From NCBI RefSeq assembly GCF_000687165.1, contig NZ_JMKU01000001.1, positions 344,131 through 408,130 on the forward strand: a stretch of 64,000 nucleotides of DNA. The letters run 5' to 3'. This document shows, piece after piece, positions 37,894 through 46,240 of the stretch; positions within the stretch are counted from its first letter, which is position 1; the number at the start of each line of letters is the position of its first letter. The DNA comes from Paracidovorax oryzae ATCC 19882. GTDB lineage: Bacteria > Pseudomonadota > Gammaproteobacteria > Burkholderiales > Burkholderiaceae_C. A program made the translations under genes and the position numbers. Under the pieces are notes generated by a model. It was given only the letters and a program-made list of their open reading frames with translations, had not been told where the DNA came from and did not search any database.

Positions 37894-39416
37894 GCGCGGA
37901 AGAACTCTTCGACCGCATGCCTTGCGGGCTGCTGGTGACCAGCACGTCCGGCCTGATCCTCAAGGTCAACCGCACCCTGTGCCAGTGGACCGGCGTCCCC
38001 CCGCACGAACTGGTCCGGCAGAAAAAGCTGCAGGAGCTCTTCACCGTGGGCGGCCGGATCTTCCACCAGACCCACTGGCAGCCCATGCTGGAAATGCAGG
38101 GCGCCATCTCGGAGGTCAAGCTCGACATCCGCCGGGGTGACGGCAGCACCTTCCCCGCCCTGCTCAACGTGGTGCGCCGCACCAGCGGCGAGGACACCTT
38201 CGACGAGATCGCCGTAATGGTGGCCGAGGAACGCAATAAATACGAGCGCGAACTGCTGGCCGCCCGCAAGCGCGCCGACGACATGGTGGCCAAGGAGCGG
38301 CAGGCGCAGCAGGCCCTGCAGGCGTCCCGCTCGCGCCTGCGGCAGGCCATGCAGTCCGGCGCCATCCATATGTGGGACCTGGACCCCGCCAACGGCCGGC
38401 GGCGCTTCGGCGCCGACGTCGCCGTCCTGCTGGGCCTGGACCCGGACCGGCCCGTGGACGAGGACGACTTCGTGGCCCACGTGGTGCCCGAGGACCGCGC
38501 CGCGGAGCGCGCCGCACTCGACCGCGCCCTGCGCACCGGCGAGCCCTACCAGTTCAAGCACCGCATCACCGACGCGAAGGGACACCGCCGCGTGCTCGTC
38601 TCGTCCGGCCAGGGATTCCGGGGCGACGACGGCATGCTCACGGAATTCGTGGGCATCTTCAGCGACATCACCGAAGCCGAGCAAGGGCGCGCCCTCGCGG
38701 AAGACCGCGCCGTGTTCGCCGAACAGATGATCGGCATCGTCAGCCACGACCTGCGCAACCCGCTCACCACCATCCTCCTGGCTGCCGACATGCTCACGCG
38801 CCAGGCCGCCACGGCCACGCCCACGCCCACTCCGCCGGAGACGGCCGCGCGCATGCTCGGCAACATCACCCGCGCCGGGCAGCGCGCCAAGCGGCTCATC
38901 GCCGACCTGCTCGATTTCACGGTCGTGCGCCTGGGCGCGGGCCTGAGCGTCTCGCGCCGCCCAACAGACCTCCACCAGCTCGCGGCCCGGATCATCGAGG
39001 AGCTCTCGGTGGCCTTCCCCGGCCGCACCATCGAACACATCGCCACGGGCGGCGGAGACATCAGCGCCGACCCGGACCGCATCGCCCAGCTCCTGGGCAA
39101 CCTCGTGGGCAACGCCATGGCCTACGGCACGCCGGCCAGCACCGTCACCGTGTCCACCGCGGTGGAATCGGGCACCGCCCGCCTGGCCGTGCACAACCAC
39201 GGCGACCCCATCCCCCGGCACACGCTGGGCCGCCTCTTCCAGCCCATGGTGCGTGGCGTCACCGCGGAAGACAGCTCCGCGCGCAGCGTCGGGCTCGGCC
39301 TGTTCATCGTGCGTGCGATCGCGCAGGCGCACGGCGGGCAGGTGGTCGTGCAGTCCAGCCACGACCACGGCACCGAATTCGCGTTCTCGTTCCCGGTGCG
39401 GGCGACGGACCCATAG
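37887..39416 (+). CDS. PAS-PAS hybrid-free sensor histidine kinase
   Basis: 509 residues, no membrane segment, so cytoplasmic. PAS 1 spans about 1-110 (MPCGLLVTSTSGLILKVNRT), then a coiled coil (115-155) and PAS 2 (about 150-262, with a PAC-like end GIFSDITEAEQ). A HisKA domain has H287 in GIVSHDLRNPL. The ATPase domain shows the N box NLVGNAMAYG and a glycine-rich GLGLFIV. No receiver domain or adjacent response regulator is present. It overlaps the RsbQ-like gene by seven bases (ATGGTAG), strong evidence of a functional pair. Confidence 0.88.
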   Translation: MVGAEELFDRMPCGLLVTSTSGLILKVNRTLCQWTGVPPHELVRQKKLQELFTVGGRIFHQTHWQPMLEMQGAISEVKLDIRRGDGSTFPALLNVVRRTSGEDTFDEIAVMVAEERNKYERELLAARKRADDMVAKERQAQQALQASRSRLRQAMQSGAIHMWDLDPANGRRRFGADVAVLLGLDPDRPVDEDDFVAHVVPEDRAAERAALDRALRTGEPYQFKHRITDAKGHRRVLVSSGQGFRGDDGMLTEFVGIFSDITEAEQGRALAEDRAVFAEQMIGIVSHDLRNPLTTILLAADMLTRQAATATPTPTPPETAARMLGNITRAGQRAKRLIADLLDFTVVRLGAGLSVSRRPTDLHQLAARIIEELSVAFPGRTIEHIATGGGDISADPDRIAQLLGNLVGNAMAYGTPASTVTVSTAVESGTARLAVHNHGDPIPRHTLGRLFQPMVRGVTAEDSSARSVGLGLFIVRAIAQAHGGQVVVQSSHDHGTEFAFSFPVRATDP

Positions 39417-39424
39417 GCTCCACC

Positions 39425-39804
39425 ATGGCGATCTTCCAGCGCTCATGCCACTGGGGCGCCTGCCGCTTCGAGATCGAGACTGTCCTCGACCATGTCAGGA
39501 GCTGCAACTGCTCCGTGTGCAGGCGCCGCGGCGCCCTGATCCACCGGGTCCCCTCTCCGCGCTGCGGATGCTCACGCCATTGGAGAACCTGCGCGTGTAC
39601 GAGTGGCACACCCGCACCGCCAAGGACTACTTCTGCCCCACCTGCGGGATCATGCCCTTCCGCAAGCCCCGCGCCGCGACGGCGCAGGAGCTTGCGCAGG
39701 GGATGCGGCCGTTCGTGGGATGGGCCGTTAATGCACGGTGCCTGGAGGGTGTGGACCTGTCCGGCATACCGGTCAGGCAGGTGGATGGGGCTGCGCTGGA
39801 GTGA
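39425..39804 (+). pseudogene. GFA/CENP-V-family protein, one-base frameshift
   Basis: The start reads MAIFQRSCHWGACRFEIE then CNCSVCRRRGALIHRVP, the zinc-cysteine half of a GFA-family protein. The frame then breaks. One frame over, SALRMLTPLENLRVYEWHT, FCPTCGIMPFRKPR and VNARCLEGVDLSGIPV complete the fold to 39804. The junction is a run of four C at 39550-39553 where five would restore the frame. Either a recent pseudogene or a sequencing error in a homopolymer. The second zinc-ligand pattern of the family (here SCHWG for SCHCG) also lacks a cysteine, which favours decay. Confidence 0.75.
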
Positions 39805-39864
39805 ACTGAGACCAGTGCATGCACGCGGAAAGCTGTCACGCCCCGCCGTCTCGAGCGATACCTA

Positions 39865-39892
39865 TTGACAATTCACCCCGCCGCGCCATAGT
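39865..39892 (+). promoter_or_regulatory. Sigma70-type promoter of the RNase T2 gene
   Basis: TTGACA (39865-39870), 16-base spacer, CATAGT (39887-39892). The downstream leader of about 65 bases contains an A-rich stretch and a strong GAGGAGGG Shine-Dalgarno. Confidence 0.55.
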
Positions 39893-39965
39893 TGAGTCCA
39901 ATCGGCAAGATATAAAAAAAGGCGCCACCCCGATCCGGAGGTCGCGCGCCGACGAGGAGGGATTC

Positions 39966-40712
39966 ATGCGCGGTCGGTCTCGGCTTCCATCGTGGGTGTG
40001 CGCCTTGCTGCTTTGTGGCCTGGGCGCCCTCGTCTGCCTGCCCGGTTCGGCGCAGGAAGTGTGCGCAGTCCCAGGCACCGTGACGCCCTCCCCACCCCGC
40101 CCGGTGGACCATGCCAATCCGAACGCGCCTACGGACTACATGGCATTGGTGCTGTCCTGGTCGCCCGAACACTGCGAAAGCCAGCGCAACAAGACCGGGG
40201 CAGCGAAGGAGCGGCATGCCTTCCAGTGCTTTTCCGGCAACCGGTTCGAATGGGTGGTGCATGGCCTGTGGCCGCAGAACGGCAAGGCCCGGTCCGTGGA
40301 CGACCATCCGCGCAATTGCCAGCCCACCCCCACCGCCCTGCCCACGCCACTGGTGCGGCAATACCTCTGCATGATGCCTGGCACCGATCTGATGCAGAAC
40401 GAGTGGCAGGCGCATGGCACCTGCGGCTGGGCATCGGCAGATCGGTATTGCGCGGATATCCAACGGGTGTATGGCAGCCTGCAACGCCCCACCACGGCAC
40501 AGATGCTACCGAACGGAGCCAGCGCGGGCCCGAACCAGTTGCGTGATATCCGGCTTGCCGACGTAAAGCAGGCCTTTGGCCTAAATCGCAAACTTTGGGC
40601 AGGAAACCTACGGTTAAACGTGGGCAATCTCCGTTATTATTTTAAAGGAAATTTTTATCTTATGATTTCCCCCGATAGATCGAGCGCCAGGGACGTTGAA
40701 GACACGTATTAG
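39966..40712 (+). CDS. Secreted RNase T2
   Basis: 248 residues. A long signal peptide (WVCALLLCGLGALVCLPGSAQ, cleaved near residue 29) precedes a T2 ribonuclease with both catalytic segments: WVVHGLWPQ (H99) and NEWQAHGTCGW (E146, H150; the first canonical His of the second segment is Asn). At least eight cysteines suit a disulfide-bonded exported enzyme that cuts RNA through a 2',3'-cyclic intermediate. GC content falls sharply over the last 45 codons, where the sequence passes into the AT-rich island, so the 3' end may have been replaced during island insertion. Confidence 0.85.
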   Translation: MRGRSRLPSWVCALLLCGLGALVCLPGSAQEVCAVPGTVTPSPPRPVDHANPNAPTDYMALVLSWSPEHCESQRNKTGAAKERHAFQCFSGNRFEWVVHGLWPQNGKARSVDDHPRNCQPTPTALPTPLVRQYLCMMPGTDLMQNEWQAHGTCGWASADRYCADIQRVYGSLQRPTTAQMLPNGASAGPNQLRDIRLADVKQAFGLNRKLWAGNLRLNVGNLRYYFKGNFYLMISPDRSSARDVEDTY

Positions 40713-40944
40713 AAAACGTGCTGCGCTCGGCAGCAAGAGAAGGTTTGCAAACCCTGAGGAACTACGAAAATTTCTCATAAGTTGTTGATTTCATTGGACA
40801 AGGACTTGAAGGACGATATTTTTCTTAGGACCCTTAGGACACGCGCAATTTTTTAATTGGCAACATGAGACACGTCACTTACACAATAAACCGCAAAATA
40901 GACATCTAATAATTCATTATTTAATTAATCAAAAAATAAATTAT
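40713..40944. other. AT-rich region before the STAND gene, with palindrome
   Basis: About 230 bases of much lower GC than the flanks. A hairpin-forming TGCTGC-N5-GCAGCA lies near 40720-40737 just after the RNase gene. A perfect 12-bp palindrome GGTTTGCAAACC sits at 40742-40753. TTGGCA (40857-40862) with TACACA 17 bases on is a weak candidate promoter for the following gene. No gene is seen. Confidence 0.5.
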
Positions 40945-43752
40945 ATGTCAAATAAAATAACTTGGCTTCATCTTTCGGACTTTCATTTCAGCACCTTGCA
41001 GGGAGATCAAATTAGATCATCACAAGATATCATCAGACATTTGTGTGCAGTCAAAGAAAGGATACGCCCAGATTACGTATTTGTTACAGGTGATATTGCA
41101 AAAGAAGGCAGACGTGAAGAGTATTTACTATATATCGAAAATATAGTAAATCCAATTATCTCACTATATGGAGAAGAATTTCGCGAAAAAATTATTGCCG
41201 TTCCCGGAAATCACGACCTTGACAGAAACATCAACGATGCCTTTAGCAAGGAAAAGCTAGTTAGGCCAGATCTCAATTATTTTGGTGTAAGTGAACGGTC
41301 ACTGGCATCGAGAAAAATTGTCGTTGACCGTTTTACCAATTTTATAACCCATAGTCAATGCGCGGTAACGGCTGATTTCTCTCAGGCCAAAGGTTATTTT
41401 TTGAAGCAACAGAAGTATGATTTTGGCACAGTTGCAATAATTGGGCTTAATACAGCATGGCTGAGCGATGGCGATAAAGACTTTGGAGCACTTACTCCTG
41501 GCTTTCAGTTAACAAAAGCTGCGCTTGCAGAAGCAAAGAATGCCGAAATAAAAATTGTTCTTGGTCATCATCCAATAGAATGGTTTCACTCAAGCCAACA
41601 AAATGCTCTGAAATCAATTTTTGCAGAGAATAAGATTATTTATCTGCATGGTCATATGCATAAAGAAAACGGCACGACGCATATTACCGGCTCAGGAGAA
41701 TTTCTAAGCATTCAATCTGGTGCTGCTTGGCAAGCTCCCGAAAGCAGCAAATGGATAAATGGATTTATATGGAGCACGCTAGACTTAGTCACTAATCAAG
41801 TAAGAATTCAGCCATACACATGGAATTTCGACCAACAATGCTGGATTCTGAATGGCACAAATTTCCACGAAAATAATAGACAAGGTGACTGGTGGGTATT
41901 TAGCGCTCCAACCGGGAAAAAGAAAATTGATTATACAGCCAAGAAAAAAATTGAACTCCCCCCCGGATGGGAAGTTAAAGATCTACGCGCTCTTGAGAAA
42001 TTTACCGAAAAACTCAGTGATTCAGATGCAGTGACTTATTTTGATGGTGCGACCCCAACCTGGAAAATTGCGCTCTCGGATTCCATTCCGCGACGTGAGA
42101 TTGTGGGAAAAATCACAGACATCTTTAAAGGCGAAGCAAATACAACCACAGTATGTACCCTTTTAGCAGCAGGCTGTGAAGGAAAGACGACAGCGCTTCT
42201 TCAAGCAACACTGGAAGTGCTTCGAAATGACAAAACTAAACGCGTACTCTTTCGCACAAATCACACGAGTCCCTTCGTGGCAGAGGAATTAATAGAAACA
42301 TTAAAAAACCATAAAAAATGGCTCGTTGTGATCGATGAAGCCGATCAATTAGCAATAGTTATTCATCGGTTTATTGAATCTGGATGTAAAGACCTTGATA
42401 TCCGCATAGATTTCTTACTAGCGAGTAGAGACTCTGATTGGCGTGCATCAGGCGCAAGTGAATTAGCCTGGGATTTTCGTGCCAAACATAAAGAGGTAGT
42501 ATTAAAGGATCTTAACCCTCGCGATGCAGAATTAATCGTTAATGCGTGGGAAAAATACGGAGATAAGGGCCTTGGCGAGCTTTCAAGAACGAATATCACA
42601 GAAAGAGCGGCGAAGCTTCGCTATTTTGCTCGTAAAGAGGCGCAGGGTACTTCTGGTGCATTCTTTGGCGCTTTGCTGCTCTCGAGGCATGGGGGCGAGC
42701 TCTTAGAGCACGCGGAGTCAATGCTTCAAAAATTATCAAAGATTCCTTTGGAAGACGGTAAGTCACTCAAAGATGTACTTGGCTACATCGCTGCCATGCA
42801 TGCAGAAGGTTTTGAAAAATTAACCTTTGCGGCGTTGGCCGCACTTCTCAAAATTCCCGTATCGAAATTACAAAATGAGATTATTCGACAACTTGGGAAG
42901 GAAGCTGCAGCAACCAGCACAGCTAGCGCAATATTTACTAGACATCGTTATATTGCAGAGGCAATAATTGAAGTCCTTCATTCCAAGTTCAATGAAGACA
43001 TTGCGCATTACTATATAGATTTAGCGCTATCCGAATCTGAGCGTTCCAACAGGGAACATGTAATCAGCCTTCCATTCTGGCGCTATGAGATGCCAGAGAG
43101 GCTCATGGCAAATGGAAAAACAGGACTTGCAATTGAAATTGCCACTCAACTTTACGAAGCAGATCCAACCAACGTCCGTTTGCTTACTAAACTGGCATTT
43201 TTTTATCGAAAAACCGGCAACACCGGAGACGCAGCAGCGCTCTTCAGAAATTCGGATCACATTTTAAATGAAAGAGGATTTTTCTTTGAATGGAGCGTTT
43301 GTGAGGGAACTGAGAGAAAACACCAAGATAGCGCTTTATTGTCTGCCTATGCTCTTTCAGATGAATGCGAGCCTATATCACCGACCATCGAACAGGCATG
43401 TATGTATCTGTCTGGACTTTCAACTAACTCTGATCAACTTCACATAGCTTTTGCCGATAGAGTTTTTTATGAAGCGCAATCAGCGGTTTACTCTCTATTG
43501 GAGTTACTGTACCGCGTACCATCGTCACAGAGAAAGAATGACCCGCGCGTTCAAGATTTCGCGCGTGATGTGGAAAAACGACGTCGGACGAGATACAACA
43601 AGGGGGCTGCACTTAGCTTGATCAATGAAATGGTAATGCTTGCACAAAAATATGGTTATTCGAGCACAGTTGCAAATGCCATTAAACACAAAAATTTCAC
43701 ATTTGGTCATCTTGAGCGACTACTCGCCAATGCGGAACGAATGGGCGATTAA
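40945..43752 (+). CDS. Calcineurin-like phosphoesterase fused to STAND-like NTPase
   Basis: 935 residues, markedly AT-rich. Residues 1-330 form a metallophosphoesterase with all ligand motifs: D12-x-H14 (HLSDFHF), GD at 49-50, GNHD at 88-91, GHH 207-209 and HGHMH 235-239. A P-loop NTPase follows: a PTWKIAL...IPRRE lead-in (371-385), Walker A GCEGKTT (410-416), Walker B WLVVIDEAD (459-467) and a sensor-like LLASRD. The remainder (about 560-935) is helical and repeat-like, suited to ligand recognition. An effector-NTPase-sensor order is that of STAND immune proteins such as Avs. The start lacks a Shine-Dalgarno. Single gene; the defence role is inference. Confidence 0.8.
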   Translation: MSNKITWLHLSDFHFSTLQGDQIRSSQDIIRHLCAVKERIRPDYVFVTGDIAKEGRREEYLLYIENIVNPIISLYGEEFREKIIAVPGNHDLDRNINDAFSKEKLVRPDLNYFGVSERSLASRKIVVDRFTNFITHSQCAVTADFSQAKGYFLKQQKYDFGTVAIIGLNTAWLSDGDKDFGALTPGFQLTKAALAEAKNAEIKIVLGHHPIEWFHSSQQNALKSIFAENKIIYLHGHMHKENGTTHITGSGEFLSIQSGAAWQAPESSKWINGFIWSTLDLVTNQVRIQPYTWNFDQQCWILNGTNFHENNRQGDWWVFSAPTGKKKIDYTAKKKIELPPGWEVKDLRALEKFTEKLSDSDAVTYFDGATPTWKIALSDSIPRREIVGKITDIFKGEANTTTVCTLLAAGCEGKTTALLQATLEVLRNDKTKRVLFRTNHTSPFVAEELIETLKNHKKWLVVIDEADQLAIVIHRFIESGCKDLDIRIDFLLASRDSDWRASGASELAWDFRAKHKEVVLKDLNPRDAELIVNAWEKYGDKGLGELSRTNITERAAKLRYFARKEAQGTSGAFFGALLLSRHGGELLEHAESMLQKLSKIPLEDGKSLKDVLGYIAAMHAEGFEKLTFAALAALLKIPVSKLQNEIIRQLGKEAAATSTASAIFTRHRYIAEAIIEVLHSKFNEDIAHYYIDLALSESERSNREHVISLPFWRYEMPERLMANGKTGLAIEIATQLYEADPTNVRLLTKLAFFYRKTGNTGDAAALFRNSDHILNERGFFFEWSVCEGTERKHQDSALLSAYALSDECEPISPTIEQACMYLSGLSTNSDQLHIAFADRVFYEAQSAVYSLLELLYRVPSSQRKNDPRVQDFARDVEKRRRTRYNKGAALSLINEMVMLAQKYGYSSTVANAIKHKNFTFGHLERLLANAERMGD

Positions 43753-43879
43753 CGCAACGGGGCCCATTTAGAAATGGCTAATACCACCGTCTCAACGACT
43801 TGGGCAGAGCCCTATGGAAATCTCTCAAAACCCGGCAATTCCCTCATTCACCGACAAGACCTGAGCCGTCCTCTTTGCC

Positions 43880-44396
43880 ATGATCACTCCTCGCGGCGCC
43901 TTGAAGTTCAATCTGTTCGCCGAGGCCTCGCTCCAGCACAAGAGATGAAGTTGGCAATCCGCTGCGGGTGATTGCTCGACACATCGACTTTGCCCAACTG
44001 GCGCGGCTGTTGGATGCACTCATCGAGCGCAGCTATGGCCGCAAGGGTGGTCGGCCCGCCTACCCCACCGAGGGGATGGTAAGCATTCTGGTCTTGAAGC
44101 GCCTGTACAACCTCTCGGACGAGCAGATGGAGCACAAGTTGCTGGACCGCGCAAGCTACCAGCGCTTTTGACAGCTGCAGGATGCGATGAACGTGCCGGA
44201 CCGCAACGCGATCTGGCGCTTCGGCAAGCGGCTTGGCGTGGATGAAGCCACGGCGTTGTTGCAGGGGTGGGATGCGCAACTGCGCCGCAACGGCTATATT
44301 GCCCGGGTTGGGCAAGCCATCAATGCGACGTTGGAACCCGCGCCGCGCCAGCACATCGACCGGAAGGACAGCCAGGCTTTGCAGCAGGGCCAGTAG
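43880..44396 (+). pseudogene. IS5-family transposase, N-terminal remnant
   Basis: Begins MITPRGALKFNLFAEASLQHKR, the usual start of this IS5 group. A two-base loss near 43943 shifts the frame. The next frame reads VIARHIDFAQLARLLDALIER...GGRPAYPTEGMVSILVLKRLYNLSDEQMEHKLLDR and meets a TGA at 44169. It continues with NVPDRNAIWRFGKRLGV up to QHIDRKDSQALQQGQ and stops at 44396, so the catalytic DDE half is gone. Upstream, about 43820-43850, resembles the IS left end (ATCTCTCAAAACCCGGC). Confidence 0.8.
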
Positions 44397-44400
44397 CCGG

Positions 44401-44437
44401 GCTGAAATCCAAGCTGCACCCAAGCTTGGATATCAGC
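44401..44437. repeat. Inverted repeat at the end of the transposase remnant
   Basis: Two 15-base arms (GCTGAAATCCAAGCT and its complement, one mismatch) around a short spacer, immediately after the truncated + strand transposase and before the minus-strand remnant. It may be a deletion or inversion scar. Confidence 0.6.
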
Positions 44438-44544
44438 CCGATCTGTAACGGTGCATTACTAGCATTCGTACTACGACCGAGCCTGCGACTCCATCCGCAG
44501 CGTTGCGCTGATCGCATCAATCTCATCATGCATGTCGTCCGTAT

Positions 44545-44755
44545 GTAGAGGAATATTTCGCACCGCGCCAACCAGAGGTTGGGCAGCGCAAACAGCGTTT
44601 GCAGCTGTGCGATATTATTGGCCAATCCTCGGTAGCGCACCTTGGCACTCGCTAACTTGCACTTGAGGACACGGAACGGGTGTTCGACTCGCGCGCGGAT
44701 GCCTGCCTTCACGCGCTCCAGTTGCCCGATCAAGGCTTCGATCGGTTTTGGCAGG
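44545..44755 (-). pseudogene. IS5-family transposase, C-terminal remnant
   Basis: On the minus strand KPIEALIGQLERVKAGIRARVEHPFR and KVRYRGLANNIAQLQTLFALPNLWLAR match the end of IS5-type transposases (the VEHPFR and KVRYRG blocks, including the last catalytic-region residues). It is opposite in strand and of a different IS5 subgroup from the remnant at 43880, so it comes from a second element or an inverted copy. No start, no upstream half and no clear terminal repeat remain. Confidence 0.7.
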
Positions 44756-44933
44756 ATCCAGCTGGCGGCGCTTTCCCGAAGCACGGGGTTGCCCCCCAGC
44801 GACGAGATTTTGCGGTCCACGTCGCTCATTTTGGGCAGCACCTGGAATGCCGCCGCGCTGGAAGCTGCGAAGAGCGCGGACAGTTTGCCTTCAGAATCCG
44901 GCCCCAAGAAAAACAGCAGACGGAAGGGACACA

Positions 44934-45795
44934 TGAACGGCATCGTCCATGTCGATACGGAGCGCCTGCGCGCGCAATTGGAAGAAAAGTTGCCACCGAA
45001 GGTACAGCGGTTCCGGCTGGATGACATTCCGGGCGTGATGCGCTCGCGCCTGGGGTGGCCGGTGGCGGCGGCATTGATGGAGCGGTGGTTCAGGGGAGCG
45101 GCGTTCGAGATGCCGGACACCATCAAAAGTGGACAACGCCGCCTGATCGATTTGAATTCCGTATAGTTGGACGAAAACACTGTCCCCATGCAGTGGGCGT
45201 TGGGCTTTGCCCGGGTGCAGGCTGCGATGTCTCGTTTACAAGCGCAATGGAACAGTCCTGCTGGAATAGAGCAGTTGCAAAGAAAGGTCACCCGGCAGAT
45301 GGCGGGATAAACGCGGCCCTGGCGCTTCGGCAATCTGAACCATTCAGCGAAAGTGCTGGACGACCACTGCCAGGTGAATTTTTTAAATGTGGGCCAACTC
45401 AGTGACCCTAAGGAGGACTTCTACGGCGCCATGGGCGAGGAAACCCTCAAGATCGCTGTGACGCCCAAGGGCACGGCAAGGCAACCATCGCGGTCGGCGA
45501 GTTGGCGTTCTACCTGCGCGACTCCTATGACTTCAACGACGATTCCTTCCTGTCACAGCCACTGGGCTTCTGGGGACCTGGGGGCGCCCAGCGTACACCC
45601 AGGTCCGCACTGGCAATCCCCCTCACCGAGCAATGGATGCACGTCAATGCGGCTGAAGCGGATCGTAAGCGCTATCTGGTGCAGAACCAGCATTTCAGGC
45701 AATGGCGCGCGTTGCACGGTCGGGGAGGCGATTTCATGATCGTCTCCGACGTGCATCGTGTTCGCCTTCCTTTTCCAATCAAGCTGGAGTGGTAA
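44934..45795 (+). pseudogene. Decayed DUF6402-like gene
   Basis: A protein of about 285 residues can be followed in one frame from MNGIVHVDTERLRAQLEEK through GWPVAAALMERWFRG and MQWALGFARVQAAM to DPKEDFYGAMGEETLKIAV. It is interrupted by TAG at 45164 and TAA at 45308. Near 45475 it shifts frame into FYLRDSYDFNDDSF, WMHVNAAEADRKRYLVQ, QHFRQWRALHGRGGDFMIVSDV and the end FPIKLEW (stop 45793-45795). By eye the ending resembles DUF6402 proteins, which I recall near secretion-system and toxin-type loci; that link is weak. Its stop overlaps the next gene's start (TAATG). Confidence 0.6.
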
Positions 45796-46202
45796 TGAAG
45801 CTGTCCGGTCTCAAGAACGTGCCCTGCATCCTCTGGTGTCTCGCGCTGAATGCTTGCGTGGTACTGGGCTGGTATGCGACCAAGCCAACGCTCTTCAACA
45901 GCTACAACAGCCCCCACTACGTCTATCGGCTGGAGTTCTATCACGCCTCCCTGTGGCAGCGCATCACCCATTACGACCAGAAGGCTCCTTTCATTGTCCG
46001 GCTGCACCGCGTTGATCCCAAGGAACTGCTGGGCGAAAGCCAGGTGGTCGATCTTTGGAGCGGGATCGATATCGAATGGCAACTCGATCCGCCGGTGCAA
46101 ACCAACAAGGTCTATGTGGGCAGGGATGTCATCTTCAGAAACATCCCTCCGGAATGCACGGAAGCGGCACAGCTACCGGGTTGCCCCAACACCAAGCCTT
46201 GA
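45795..46202 (+). CDS. Small membrane-anchored protein, copy 1
   Basis: 135 residues: one N-terminal membrane segment (VPCILWCLALNACVVLGWY) followed by a soluble domain outside the cytoplasm (YVYRLEFYHASLWQRITHY, LLGESQVVDLW, IEWQLDPPVQ, VGRDVIFRNIPPEC). No known catalytic motif. It starts inside the stop of the decayed DUF6402-like gene, so the two were once coupled. Copy 2 follows 38 bases later and is roughly two-thirds identical by eye. A partner or immunity role for the upstream protein is possible but unproven. Confidence 0.75.
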   Translation: MKLSGLKNVPCILWCLALNACVVLGWYATKPTLFNSYNSPHYVYRLEFYHASLWQRITHYDQKAPFIVRLHRVDPKELLGESQVVDLWSGIDIEWQLDPPVQTNKVYVGRDVIFRNIPPECTEAAQLPGCPNTKP

Positions 46203-46240
46203 CGATCGCTTCCTGTGGCACCACATCCCATGCAGTGGTA

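Noticed and set aside
39836..39966. PIP box in front of the RNase T2 gene
   Set aside because: No TTCGB pair with a 15-base spacing was found there; a sigma70-type promoter is present instead.
40945..43752. Plain metallophosphoesterase or simple ABC/AAA protein annotation
   Set aside because: Both the phosphoesterase motifs and a separate Walker A/B pair are intact in one continuous frame, so neither single label suffices.
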